DNA of 64,000 bases from assembly GCA_019916065.1 (NCBI GenBank), contig JAINTL010000057.1, forward strand, positions 1-64,000, written 5' to 3'. The first letter of the stretch is position 1; each line of letters starts with the position of its first letter. The DNA comes from Vitellaria paradoxa (Eukaryota > Streptophyta > Magnoliopsida > Ericales > Sapotaceae). Under the pieces are notes generated by a model. It saw only the letters and a list, made by a program, of their open reading frames with translations. It was not told the origin of the DNA and ran no database searches. Shown here in pieces: positions 45,406 through 57,273 of the stretch. A program made the position numbers and the translations under genes.

Positions 45406-47823
45406 TGTCACACCCCGGATTTCATGATCCGAGAAGTGAGTGAAATACATACATAACATGCTTAGAATAACCATTCCCCGATTAGAGCATTACAACACCC
45501 CTAGAGTAACATCTATACGAGATAACTACAAAACATAATATAAACGAAGCCTTGCAGTGGCCAGGCTATAAAGCTCCAACAATCCCATAACCTTAATAAG
45601 TAAGGATAGGCCTTATGGCCTTTACAGCCTAATTGAATAATCTCTATTTTTAAATTTAATATTACAGACCCAAATGAAGATTTAAAACTTAAACAAATGA
45701 AAAATGAATTATCTGCAACAGCAGATATACTTCTAATCCCACTAAGTGCCCACCTAATTGTTAGGATCTGCCCGTGCAACAAAACCTGTAGGAACGTGAG
45801 CACTCATCCACTTGTGTTCATGAAGCATCATAAAAGCATATATAATATGTAAAGCCATAATATAAAACTAACAGTTATAAATTCAACAGATCTCATCAAA
45901 ATTGAGCCAAAGTAAAACTCAAATCCTCTTATACAAACACATTGTAATATTATCAAATTAAACCTTACATAAATACGTGTCATACTTCGTTAGGTTAAAT
46001 CTTTTTTCCCTACTCAATTATTTTCACCTAATCATCTCAACATAATCATCCTTATCCGGATCCCATACTTATTTTAGTTACGGGGTGGGCACAATTAACA
46101 TCGTCGTTATAGGCCACGATTGGCCTTATTTACACGTCATCGTTAAAGATTGTAATAGTCAGGCCATGATTAGCCTTATTACATGTCATGTTGTAGGCTA
46201 CACGTCATATTGTAGGCTACTAACCTACTGGCATGAATACCAATCCCTGCACAGGTTTCAAGTCTTTCAACCCTAAGGTAATCTCAGTACCATTCCTATT
46301 TTCATATACCGACCAACCTTGTGTCTCATTACCATTCACATTTCCTCTTTTATACTTATCAATCTCATTAACATGATTATTTTAACATCACTATATCATT
46401 TAACTATATAGTAACTGATATTATCATCTTTTTCAATCGTGTAACGAACAATATCATTATAATAACCAATATATAAATTCAAGTTTAATAGAATCTCACA
46501 ATAATCAAATTATCACCCTATCATAACCTATTCTCATTTCACTTCGCATTTCCAATTTATCGTAACTCAAGCTTCATTGAATTTGCATTGACAACTTTGT
46601 TATAACACTGTAACAAAAACCTTAACCAAGAATAATATATCTTAACTAAGAATTACTTAGAAACTTAATAACTTGTTCTATAATCAATTTTTACACCTAT
46701 AAATCTTACTTGAGTGATTGAACATGTTTAAAAATGGAATACTCACTAGAAAGAGTAATATAAGCTGGAAAAATCAAAGTTTTAGGTTTCTGGGGAACAC
46801 CAGGTGCCCCCACTTATTTTCCAAGCTCGGCCAAAGCACCCCGAGCGCCCTACTGATACCCAGAATGGTGCTCTATTTTGGTTCATGCTCTAGCTTGTGT
46901 ATTTGGGCCTCAAACTCCACCAAATCAAATGTATAACCCAAAACCTTGTTTCCTTGAGTTGCTTAGGGTCTACAAGACTCTAGAAAGTGAATCAAAACTA
47001 GTTTTAATCCATTCATTTCACCACAATACATGTTTTGGTTACAACCTATACATATATATATACACCTACATATTTCTTGCACAAATCCATCACCAAGACT
47101 TCCAAATCCAAAATAAATTTTATGGAAATGTTTGCTAGCTCAAATACATCTTATATATTCAAAAATGAGGCTATAAATCCCTACTTCAAGTTTAAGAAAA
47201 GTGGATCAAGAGAGGTGATGAACTCCTGATTTTGGCTCTCAACTTTGGCTTGATTGATCTTCTCACCCTTTGATCTAAACAACAAAAAAAATGCATGGAA
47301 ATGTCCTTTGAGAATTCAATTTCTATCTTGTGAAATTAATTTGCATTTGGTTAAAGTTTGAGCAACTTACCAATCACTCAAATTTCCTTGGTTCCACTCT
47401 TCTCTCCTTGTTCTCTTCCCACACCCCAAAAATCTCTATTTTTCTCCTCTTATATATAAATATATACAAGCTTGGCTTAATCTCCAAGCATTCTACAAGA
47501 GCCTATCATCTTCCCCTATCTTACAAATCTAACATTAGGTTAACCCCTCGGCTAAACAAACCAGAGCAACACCATACCGTTGACTTACTGTACAGGTGGG
47601 GCACCCCAATGGACACCCCAAGTGCCCACCCTAGACCCCGGGGTGCCCTTCTGCATACCCCCAAGTCAAAATGTTGACTTCTGTGCTATTTTGCCTATTT
47701 CTTCTAAAATTCACAACCCTAAGTCATCTCTAATAACTAATACTATTTAAATAACATATTATCATGCCCAAAACATGTTAAAAACCATCAATTTATACCA
47801 ATATGAAAATCTGGGATATTACA
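45406..47823 (-). repeat. 5' LTR of the chromovirus
   Basis: 2418 bp. On the minus strand it starts TGTAATATCCCAGATTTTC at 47823 and ends GGGTGTGACA. Compared with the left LTR it has a 20-base tandem duplication near 46186-46216 (CACGTCATATTGTAGGCTAC) and lacks part of the GC-rich segment. Confidence 0.92.
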
Positions 47824-49109
47824 CTTGGCATCTCGACGGCGTTGGGACGGGGCGCAACTGTTGAAATGGGTTTTAAACCCTTTTCGGCCACTCTTCTCTC
47901 TCTACTCAACGACCCATCTCTCTTTCTACTCTATGAGTCTCTTTCTCTAAAACTGCCACACCTTCGATGATTTTCCAACCAAAATCTGACAAAAATTCGG
48001 CAAACAAAACTCTTCTCCTTCTATTCTTGCGATTTGGGAGTTCTTTAACCAAGAAAGTCCAAGAATCTAACATCCATTATGAAGTTCTTCATGTTCTTCG
48101 CAATTTCTACACTTCTTTTGTAGTTTTTCATTGGATTTCTACTTTTGGTAAGTTTTCCTTCCCTTTTTTGCTAGCTTTCTTAAAAATTTCTAAGGTAATG
48201 TGAAGACTCAGTTATGAAGTCGTCCTTATTCTTCATGTGAACTGATTAGTTAAAGGCCCTATTGTAGTCTCTTGATTTTGATTTTTTTTAATGAAGAATG
48301 GTGTTATTTGATAACAATCTTTACATTTTGGCAAATTAATTTGGGCTACCAATTGTGGGTGAACTTGAGATGAGCCACTTATACAAGTAGCAGGTATATT
48401 GGCTATGATAGATTTTTGAAAATTTTCTCATGTTTCTCATCATGTTGAGAATTCACTATTGAAAATAATTTTTGAAATTATACTAATTGGAATTTTTTCA
48501 TCCTACTTTGTTATCTTACAAATTAGTTATGCGTCCACAAAAATTACCAGCCTATAGAAATTAGGCCATTCGAATATACGATCATCTTAGATTTTAAAAA
48601 AGGGAAGATGAAATTGAATTTGGCAGGTTTTGGGTAAATAAACCAGTTATTATAGAAAGAAAATGGGAACTGGAATACTTTTGAGGTGATAACTTTAGAT
48701 GGTTTCAAAGCTTTAGTGAATGAGGATGGTTAGCCTTTATTACTTTTCAACCCTAGTCTGCTCTGAGGCAGTGAGGGAATTTTGTTGCCATATAATTCCA
48801 CCAATTGAAGGAGTAGAAAGAGGGATAGAGATTCTAAGCTATGTCAGGGGTAAGAATTATTGTAGTCACACCTGATTCATTTGCTGAATTGTTTGGGTTA
48901 CCACGACCAATGTTCTCTATATATCCCTATTGACCAGTTGATAATCCAGATATAGAAAAGGTGAGTGCTAAAATATTGCGAGAGGGGATTAAATGACCAA
49001 CTACAGGTCAAATGAGAATATCAGACATCAATAATAAATATTGGCCTTTACATAATCTTAGTTGTCACAGGTCAATTCTAGCGAATGCAAGGCTCCAATC
49101 CTAATAGTT
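47824..49109 (+). pseudogene. Athila env-like region, decayed
   Basis: The first 400 bases continue the post-integrase region. From about 48620 the plus strand gives broken stretches in the order of the Athila env-like (putative plant transposon protein) domain: FGRFWVNKPVIIERKWELEY, then a segment around GWLAFITF, then VRIIVVTPDSFAELFGLPRP, VDNPDIEKVSAKILREGIK and MRISDINNKYWPLHNLSCH. Its role in the element is unknown; related elements place it between integrase and the 3' LTR. It has several stops and ends where mitochondrial-type sequence starts near 49110. It is the continuation of the pol at 34230-36660, split by the chromovirus. Confidence 0.65.
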
Positions 49110-52054
49110 AACTTTGAATACCCGCTTCCAGGAACCTCAATCCTGTCCTGGTCTTTCCTTCTCGTGAGAATGCCTTGTTAAGTCATTTCTGGCAGTGAGT
49201 AAGACAACTCCCTTTGCAGCGATGCAGTCGAAAAAATAGTAATTGTTTTCTTTGGTAGGAATGGTTTTAAATAGACTAAAGGTATGCTTTGGCTTAGTCT
49301 GGAAGTTCCCCTAAGACGCATACCTATGAAGCGGATCCGTTCAGAAAGAGAGTGAGAATGCTTGGCTAAGTAGTGATGTTGCCTCACTGAAATGTAAGGA
49401 ATGCAACTAGTTCCACTATCAGCTTGCTTCTCATAATGCCAACACCAATCTCAAGGTCGTTTACGCGCTTAACTTGCATTGGCAACGTCGGCCTATCTAT
49501 ATCCAACGTGAGAGACCAATTGCCTTAGTTAGAAGGAAGGCGTTCTCGAGACATAGCTTTCTAAGTGGAATCCGAAATCCTAGCTATTACCAGGTGACCT
49601 AGTAACTACTCTTTCTGACAACTGCTCAGCTTCCTAGGTGCCGGGTGAAGCTGCTACCCGGAAAGACCAATCAATGGTTGACTCAGAAATGACACGTTGA
49701 AAGTCTTGTAAAGGAAGCACGTACGCTGCTATTCTCTAAAAAGAACCGGTCCATGCCCATTTCCTATTTCTCGAGCTAGAAGGAAGACCAGTTATGTACC
49801 ACATTCCATCCCTTTCAATGAATTAGCAGCGGGAATGCTTTTGTGAATCGGCCACGAGACGGCGGTCATTAATTCACTTTAAGACGGTGGCTGTTGACCT
49901 TGGATTGGAGGAAGAAAACCCTAGCTACCGGGGAAGGAAACTCCTGTGGTTGACTTACGACACTGAAGTGGGTTCTTGTTCCGTGGATCCTGCCGAAAGG
50001 GTGCTGAAGCGGATAAGGCGCATAGTTATACGACGACGGTGGCTCCATACGGTATCCAAAGCCCAAAGGAGCTTCAATCAAATACAAACTAGAAACTAGA
50101 AAGAAAAAAGCAAGGAGGCAAGCGGGAGATCAAAGGAAAGTGGTAACTTCCCACAGCTGCAGTGTTAGAGATATGCGGCATTGGAATCCAACCTTGGTAG
50201 TTACAGAGCCATGACAGTTTATTGCATCGAGCCCCAGGACATTAACATTCAGGATCTAGAATCAGGTATATATGAATAGGTCAAAACAACCAATGGAGTT
50301 CGTCTACCAATGGAAGACCCAAACCCGCCTTTTTAGTTAAAAACAGACTGAGGACGGGGGCGGGAAGTCTCGTCTTCTTGGGAGGGAAGTCATTAAAGAC
50401 CCTCTTTTACTACCTTTTATTAATAGATCCAGGTCTCTTAGAGCCTTTATCTCAACAACGTCCAGTACAGGGAAGGGCCAGCTATGTATAGCCTAAAAAC
50501 TAGAGCCGATGCGAGACGCCCCAGAGAATGCAGCTGGTACTTCAGTTTCGGGGGAGATTGCCCACAGAAGGAGCATTTGCAGTTTCTTCAATAGCAGCAC
50601 TAGCTTCGGCGACTTGCCGTTGAACCTCTTCGGCATACTTTTCACTGGTATGGCAGAGACGCCTTGAATTCACGGATTGCAGCAGATACCTGCGATGTGA
50701 GAGCTTCCATGCTGACATGTCTACGCCTGCAGCCCTTTCAGTATCGGTGGCTATAAATGCCTGTCCCAAGCCTTCATAGCTTTGCTTCCTTGCGGTTAAA
50801 ATAAAAAGACCATTGTCAACACTTCTTCTGATGGTGCATTCTATTCTTTCTTCTGAAGCTGTGTCATCTAGCCAAGGAACATTACTCAGATCTTAAGTAG
50901 CTTGTGTTGTGAAGCGCTCCCTAAGCTAATGGGTGCCCTGGTATGAGAAGGTTCAGAAGAAGCCGGCATACTAGGGTCAGTTTTGCTTCTTGTAGCAGAT
51001 ATGGTATGTTCTCCTGCTGCCGAAGAAATATCCCTATTAGGGGAAGATGACCTCTCGGGGCTTGCTCACCGGTTATTGGTGTACTTTACTCAACCTTTTT
51101 CTGAAGAGCTAGTTGTTTTGTCACTTTCCGTCGCTGCAGCCTGCTCTTATTCTGGTGATCTCTCGGCGACATCATCAGCTACTTCTTTATCATAAGAAAG
51201 AGAGGAAGTCGATGAACTCTCCGTCGCTGGAGCTTGCCTCTTTTTGCCAAAAAACAACCTCACTTGTATGGTTGTCGCTTCACAGGATGTTGACTTCTTC
51301 TTTCGCAACTTCATGAGTTGTTGCACTTCCGGAGTCGCGGGCCCGGGAACATCTTTCTCCATTTCTGGCTCAACCCTAGTATCTGTAAGCGAGACAAGCC
51401 TAGTCTAAGGACCAATTTGCAATCATTATCATGATATTATTAAGCTAAGTTGTTCATTGGGGATAGTTGGCTTAGAAGAAGGGTATGCACCTTGATTACC
51501 TCGGTCACCATCCTACCGGGTTCGCATCTCCGTCAGGAACGAACCAACGGGAGCAACCGGAAGAGCATCAGAGAAGAGACTGGCGATTCTCAAAGAAGTG
51601 CCAACCAAGACCAATAGAGAAGAAGCTCGGGCCAAGGGGGGTTCCTAGATTGAGGTCTCAATCACTGAAGGCAAGAAGAGAGCAAGCGAGCATGAGCTCG
51701 GAGATTGGTGAATCACTAGTTTCCATCGTAGAATCAAATGCGGATTGAAATACCTCATCGAGTGGAAGAGAGTGAGACTGGGGATTGATTTACCGAAAGA
51801 CTAACAAGCAGAAGCTAAACCACTATCACAGATCCTTTCACAGAGCCTTAGGGCAGACATCAATGCACCGGAGTCTAAACTAGCACATTACTTACTACCG
51901 GCGCACGCCAAGAAGGCGCATCTAGAGCCATGATCAAGCGTGGTCTTCAACTTCGGTTTTGCAGCCCATGAGATGATGCTCTCCCAAGTAGAGAGGTTGA
52001 GGTTCAACCATTGGATGCTGCATTTGCCCATGATCCAAGTCCAGATCCTCAAGG

Positions 52055-52321
52055 TCAGGGGCATGAGAAGAAGAGGTGGGAGTGAGTTTCAGTATCACTT
52101 CTGCAGTATAAGCATTGGGTACTGACTTGCTTGTAATTACATACTCTATCCAAAGTATTGAGTCTCTCATGGATAGCAGTCCATAGAATGAAATTGTGCC
52201 TTGAAATGGAGGTAGAGTTCCATACTAAATGAGCCCAGTCCGCCTGGGGGTACTTGATCCTCAAGGTTTCCCAAGCTGATTTAGTAGTGAATGTACCATT
52301 ACTAGCTTCCGTCCATCTCAC
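52055..52321 (-). pseudogene. LINE reverse transcriptase tail (zf-RVT zinc finger)
   Basis: 89 open residues on the minus strand: W then TFTTKSAWETLR, WAHLVWNSTSISRHNFILW, ERLNTLDRV, and CLYCRSDTETHSHLFFSCP. This is the C-terminal zinc-binding region of plant L1-type LINE proteins (zf-RVT), with the CXXC and the HLFxxCP end intact. The endonuclease and RT are not present; the piece is cut at 52321 and joins a gypsy gag fragment. Confidence 0.8.
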
Positions 52322-52560
52322 TGAGTCCTCCTCATTATATTCTTGATGTCAAGCATCAAGGAACTGAATTCTTTCACATATTCCCTCACCGTGCCAGTAT
52401 GCTTCAATTTCTTGAGTGAGTCTCTTGCAACCCATGCTGTCTTGCAAGTAAGGAACTGATCCTTCAATTCTTTCTTCAAAACTTCCCATTGGCCATTCTT
52501 GTTGCTAGTTCGGTTCTATTCATCTTTCCGGGTCACTACGTTCTCATAAGCTTCGGGTCT
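52322..52560 (-). pseudogene. Gypsy-type gag fragment
   Basis: On the minus strand the segment 52520-52330 reads, without a stop, KELKDQFLTCKTAWVARDSL then KKLKHTGTVREYVKEFSSLM and LDIKNI. This is the retrotransposon gag helix pattern (YVKEFSSLMLDI). No start or end is present. The codons run head to tail into the LINE piece at 52321. Confidence 0.75.
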
Positions 52561-52860
52561 GTCCGTTAGTGGTGATTGGTCATTAAGGTTCCTTTGGGCT
52601 TGCTTTGATGATGGGTAGGCTTGTTGTGCTTTGGCCCTTCTGTGGGCTTTCATCGAGGTTTCATCGAAACAGGCCCGAGTCTTCATTTGTAGGACTTTCT
52701 TTGTGATGGTTCATGTAGGCTTGGGGCTTTCATTCGGGCCCTATTGGGGCACCCTGTGGGCCAATGCGTATAAGCTTGGGCTTTCTTAACGTGGCTCATT
52801 TGACGACTCAGTACATGGATGTCACGAGTCTATTGGCATAGAATATGGAATCTTTTCCAC

Positions 52861-52937
52861 GTAAGCTGGTTGTACAAAGTTTGTTTGTTCATACAGGCAG
52901 TGTGATTTGAACGAACTTACAAGTACAACCAGCTTAA
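52861..52937. repeat. Imperfect inverted repeat, hairpin of about 75 bases
   Basis: AAGCTGGTTGTAC (52863-52875) pairs exactly with GTACAACCAGCTT (52923-52935). Inside it GTTTGTTC and GAACGAAC pair imperfectly. Such hairpins occur at transcript ends or rearrangement points in plant mitochondrial DNA. Confidence 0.6.
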
Positions 52938-53965
52938 GCCGGGTTTCCACCGTAAGAGTAATTGAAGAATATCAGACAAAGGTAGACCGCTATGGCTAGA
53001 CGAAGATGCAAAACTAGGAGATAACTGCAAATCACGACACTTAACTAAACCCCGCGCCGCGGAGCTCGTTCCCTGAAAATATGACCTATTTCGGGAGACC
53101 GAAGAAAATAGGGCCTTGACTGCCCTTGGGAGGCTGAAAAAAGACCATAAAGGCTATTGGTCCCCATCAAACCCTTGACGATTTGAATGGGTTTGCTCCC
53201 ATTCCCGCGGATGAGTAGATTTTTTATCAAGTGCTGTTCGAGCTCCATTTCTTTTTAAAACAAGGATTTCCCTTTAGTCACGCTTGGCAATCTCGGCAAA
53301 GTCTCGCTGGTCCAACTACTTTTTCTGGGTACGGCCACATTGGTTGGCGGCATAGTCTTCCGTAAGCTAGACGGATTCCATGGTTGTTGCTCTGACTTTG
53401 TTTCACTCCCATGTCTAGTTGGGAATCCGGTCTGTCTAAGCCAGTACCAAGCTGGTTGAAAACGTTCCAAGCGAACCAAAAGAGCGAAAGGAGTCAACGG
53501 TCTCAGTCCTCTCAGTCCGGTCAATCAATCAATCAAGCAAGCCAGCGAGCTAGTAGCAAGCACGCAAGAAAGCCGTTGTTCCCCTGCGAGTTGTTTTGTT
53601 TGCCTTCCCTGTCGCTATTGCCTGCAAACCTACATTGAATAGGGCAAAAGAATATGGGATTAATAGAATTTCATAGAATGACAAAGAGATTGGGTTGGTG
53701 TTCAGCTCCGTGGGTACAAGATCGAAAAGAATGCCCATGGCATACCAGCCCAAGAGAAAAGGAACGATTGAAGAAAGAAAGAGAATTTCATATAAAGAGG
53801 AAAGCGAATTCCTTTGTTATAGCGTTGTAGTCTCGTTCTTTGTGGGGGTTCGTGGCAAAATTGGGTTCGACTCCCATAGCCCCGGTGTGGCGAAGTTCCA
53901 ATAATGTAGTTTTAGTATAGAATGTTCTCGAATTACTGAATGCGGTTATCCCCTTTTTAGGGAAT

Positions 53966-54454
53966 ATGATGAATAATGGTCAACAAGAAGAAGCGGCTTT
54001 GAACGCGGGTCACGCGGCGTTGCCGCAGGTGCCAGTTCAAGAACCGGGGGCGGCACTGCCGCAGGTCCCAGATCCACAACTAATACTATTAGAAGTTCCC
54101 TCCCACGCTCCCCAGGACTACGACCCGATAGAAACGCGAATTGGGGGGGAAAGCCTCTCCCAAATCTATTTACGCCTGCTCTGTTCGTACAAGGGGAAGG
54201 GGAAGCTCCCAGAGGCGGATATTTTCTTTGAGAGGGCTCAATCCATTTTTGAGAGTAAAAGACTAATACTCTTAAAGATGGAGGAGCTTGATCCGGGTAG
54301 GGGCTGGCTTGTGGACGGAGCCCAGTTTCTCAAGACCCGAAAGGGTCAGGACTTTTCAGAGGATAGTCTCAAGACTGTCTTCGAAAGTCTTGGGCGCGAT
54401 GGCCACAATAGCCCATACTATCACTCTTTTCTTTCGAAAAGATACCGCCCTTGA
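53966..54454 (+). CDS. Mitochondrial-type open reading frame upstream of atp1, unknown
   Basis: 162 residues. The N-terminal third has alanine/proline repeats (ALPQVPVQEPGAALPQVPDP), followed by a charged part with YDPIETRIGGESLSQIYLRL and DGHNSPYYHSFLSKRY. I recognise no domain; similar proline-valine rich frames are common in plant mitochondrial genomes. It ends 87 bases before the atp1 start and is on the same strand. Its open length is notable in a block that is otherwise broken, which suggests a fairly recent transfer or chance. No membrane segment is evident. Confidence 0.45.
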   Translation: MMNNGQQEEAALNAGHAALPQVPVQEPGAALPQVPDPQLILLEVPSHAPQDYDPIETRIGGESLSQIYLRLLCSYKGKGKLPEADIFFERAQSIFESKRLILLKMEELDPGRGWLVDGAQFLKTRKGQDFSEDSLKTVFESLGRDGHNSPYYHSFLSKRYRP

Positions 54455-54541
54455 TTGATCTGATCGGGATCTATCAGCAGTGGCATTCATTCTCCCTTAA
54501 CTCTATTTAAATAGAGTAAATTTCATTTCAAAAGATTCAAA

Positions 54542-54808
54542 ATGGCATTTTCTCCCGAACTAACGACTCTATTAGAAAGTAGAATTACCAACTTTTACAC
54601 GAATTTTCAAGTGGATGAGATCGGTCGAGTGGTCTCAGTTGGAGATGGGATTGCATGTGTTTATGGATTGAACGAGATTCAAGCTGGGGAAATGGTGGAA
54701 TTTGCCAGTGGTGTGAAAGGAATAGAAAAGAGACATCCTACTCTATATATAGGCACTGGACCATCTATTGACTTGCCAGGTCAAAGGCTAAGCTGGAAGA
54801 AAGAATAA
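54542..54808 (+). pseudogene. atp1: atp1 N-terminal fragment in a chimeric frame
   Basis: The first 61 residues match the N-terminus of the mitochondrial ATP synthase alpha subunit: LTTLLESRITNFYTNFQVDE, IGRVVSVGDGIACVYGLNEI and QAGEMVEFASGVKGI. Then the frame continues into 27 unrelated residues (EKRHPTLYIGTGPSIDLPG and more) and stops, where about 450 further residues are expected. No nucleotide-binding P-loop is present, so no enzyme function. The residue in GIACVYG is usually Arg (CGT to TGT, a change expected from CpG decay in the nucleus). Such fusions of atp1 starts to unrelated sequence are known from rearranged plant mitochondrial DNA; this may have arisen there. Confidence 0.85.
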
Positions 54809-55681
54809 GAACCTAGAAGAAAGGGTTCTGTGCTTCGAACACCCCATCGAGTAGTCTAGACCACAATAAAGCTACTACGCATGTTTTGTCAGCTCTTAAA
54901 GTTTGGTGAAGCCTTCGTAGGATTTGTTATAGCTTTCATTATTCATCGTTACTATCGGATTCGATTTCAAAGTGCGTTGTTTTCGCTTTTTGATTTAATA
55001 ATATTATCTTTTTGATTCATTATTTAGTTTATTGATTCATTTGTGATTTGTTTGTTATTATATATCTTGAAATTATGCTAATGTGAACCCTTCTTTCTTG
55101 ATTTAACGGATCAATGAAGGGTGAGGTATTACAAACAATGGGATGTGCATAGACCTTTCGCATGGTTAGCGAAAACTCATGCGTGGGGATCTAAAACTTT
55201 CAAATTTGATTTCGTTTGTTTCAAAAACCTTTGAAAATGAAAATCAAAATCTTTGACTATATTCTCTGTAATCATTGATAAAGGTTTTCGATTAAAACTT
55301 GGCATTAATATTTTTGAACAAAATAAAATTGGATTTGAACCCAAGTACTATCACAAAATATTTTTTCGGTTTTATAATCCTAAATGAGAATATAAAACTA
55401 AGTTCTTGGGAAATAAAGAACCTTCAACGAAAATATCTTTCCAATCTATTTGTTTCTTTACGTGAACTTTAGATTGTAGTTGTGTGCACATCCCTTTATG
55501 AAGCGATTAACCCACCTGGAATTGAGAGTTGAATCAAGAATCTTAGTTGATAGTGGTATTATTATTTGAATTAATTCCTTAGTTAATTAATTTGTTGCTT
55601 TTAAATTTCAAAAGTGTTTACTTTTCTTAATTCATCTTCTAGTTGAATTTTCTTATCATTAATTATTATTCTTGTTAAAAT

Positions 55682-55703
55682 TATATATATATATATATAT
55701 ATA
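55682..55703. repeat. TA microsatellite
   Basis: About 11 TA repeats in the left LTR remnant. Confidence 0.9.
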
Positions 55704-55741
55704 ATATTCTCCGAATTTCATGTAATTAAGTAGTTGTTAGT

Positions 55742-57273
55742 TGACCGATCCCAAAATTATACCTAGGTGAATCATAGGTTGTCTCCACAGGGAGCGAGTG
55801 AGTGTGTGACAATCTTTGGAAAACTTGATTTCGAAAATGCTTGCCACAGTTTGAAAATGAAAAAAGAAAATTTTGTTTGGAGTTTTCAAATCGGGGATTA
55901 AAATGATAAATTGAGAATTAAAACCTCAAATTAAACGAAAAACGAAAACACAAGAATTTAACTTCAACGAATTACGTGAATTGAACGTAAGCCAAAAATA
56001 TGGGAATTACAAACTTGGTTTTAACCTAATCCTGTAACATTCTCGAAGGTAGAATTCAGACATTTCATTGACTCAACCTAATTCTTACACCTGTAATATT
56101 AGGCCGGAAGATTTAATAGTTGAAAACTCTTTTTCGTAAAGAGATTGTTAATTTAGAGTTTTGAAATCAAGTTCGAAGTCACCGGGACATGGAATTGAAC
56201 TTCAATGCAGTTCAATTATATCACGGGTGATTCGTTTTCAAAAATTAATCTAAAATTACAATCCGTACGTTTTTATTCAAAATATTATAAACGCGTTCCA
56301 ATTCGAATTATCCGAATTCGACTCTTCGATTTCATTACATTCTTAGGTAAAACCAAGAAAAAGCCCTAGCCTAACATTGTGAAAGCATTAACAAATCTTT
56401 TCGAAAAGGAAAATATATTCGTTTTACAATCAAACACAAAAGTGAAGTGTGTCGAAATAATTTGAAGTAATTTCAAAAGCAAATTTAACACAAACAATAG
56501 AGACTAAGTACTACGAAGCAAAAACGAAGAACAGTGAAGAGAACTTAAAGAGAATTTTTAATTAAACCAAAATAACAACCATAACTTACACTGTAATCTT
56601 CATGCAAAACTTGAATAATTCGAAGTGAAAATCCAAAACCCTAACCCCTAATTTTTGTAGTGCAATGTTAAGAAAGAATGCTTAAGACAAAGACGCAGAA
56701 AAGTTCCTAGGGTTTTGAACCCCCGATATATCAGAAACCTGGCTATTTATATAGTTACATAATTAAAGGGTATTTTGGTAAGTTCATAATTCTAATGTGT
56801 TCCTGAGAATTTCTGGGAATACTCGTCATAGGCGCACATGGTGTTTGGTCATGCGCCTGAGCCTTGAAATCTATAATTTCTCATCTTTGTGGGCGCACAT
56901 GGTGATGCACATGCGTGCGCCCATGGTACGTGCACCCGTGCCTGTGTGGCACAACACCTGCTGAATCCTAACCTCGGCAGGCGCACGAGGCAATGCAAAA
57001 TCGTGCGCCCGAGGCCTCCTCCAAACCAGTTTTGCACATTTTTACCTCTATGGGCGCACGAGGTGTTGCTCAGTCGTGCGCCCAAGGATGACCACCTCAG
57101 CCCAGAATTGCAACTTTCAGATCCTAAATTGACTTCCTTGAGCTTTATTTCTCCATTTTCCTACAAGACAAATAGAAGTAATCAAAACAAGATAAAAATG
57201 CATTTTACTTGATAAAATGTTCATAAAAGGAGTGTGAAATAAGCTTAAAAATGACAATGATTGCGTGCAATCA
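55742..57273 (-). repeat. Solo gypsy LTR (TGATTGC family), minus strand
   Basis: 1532 bp with TG at 55742 and CA at 57273, and a perfect 5-bp duplication TTAGT (55737-55741 and 57274-57278). On the minus strand it starts TGATTGCACGCAATCA. It carries GGGCGCAC-type words (56820-57100). Inserted into an older Athila-like LTR, it gives a clear relative age. Confidence 0.9.

Larger units (their letters stand above)
36906..47823 (-). mobile_element. Chromovirus (Ty3/gypsy, Tekay-type), full structure, decayed
   Basis: 10.9 kb with LTRs at both ends (36906-39358 and 45406-47823), primer site (45391-45402), gag (about 43170-44260), protease (42578-42946), RT and RNase H (about 40800-42565), integrase (about 39700-40700), chromodomain (39431-39590) and polypurine tract (39359-39375), all on the minus strand. 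Stops and frameshifts occur in every domain, so it cannot move by itself. It sits inside the plus-strand Athila-like element, between integrase and the env-like region. The flanking pentamers (CGCAG left, CTTGG right) do not match, so the usual target duplication is absent. Confidence 0.92.
49110..54900. other. Mitochondrial-type DNA block (NUMT candidate)
   Basis: About 5.8 kb, visibly richer in G and C than either side and without LTR-type structure at its edges. It contains the N-terminal coding part of mitochondrial atp1 (54542-54724), an unidentified 162-codon frame before it, and long stretches of the kind of dense, mixed-frame spacer seen in plant mitochondrial genomes. It also contains nuclear retroelement pieces (52055-52560). 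Both edges meet Athila-type retroelement sequence. The simplest reading is a transfer from mitochondrion to nucleus, with the retroelement pieces already present in the mitochondrial DNA or added later. Assembly error cannot be excluded from sequence alone. Confidence 0.65.

Noticed and set aside
50542..50769. Minus-strand frame with YAEEVQRQVAEASAAIEE as a possible gene piece
   Set aside because: Too short, no domain, and no extension on either side; left as part of the block.
49869..51748. Open frames of 60-90 codons on both strands of the mitochondrial-type block
   Set aside because: Overlapping frames on opposite strands without recognised domains; they look like mitochondrial spacer.
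53861..53885. T-arm-like sequence TTGGGTTCGACTCCCATAGCCCC suggesting a mitochondrial tRNA gene
   Set aside because: No matching 5' acceptor strand, D-arm or anticodon arm in the 70 bases before it.
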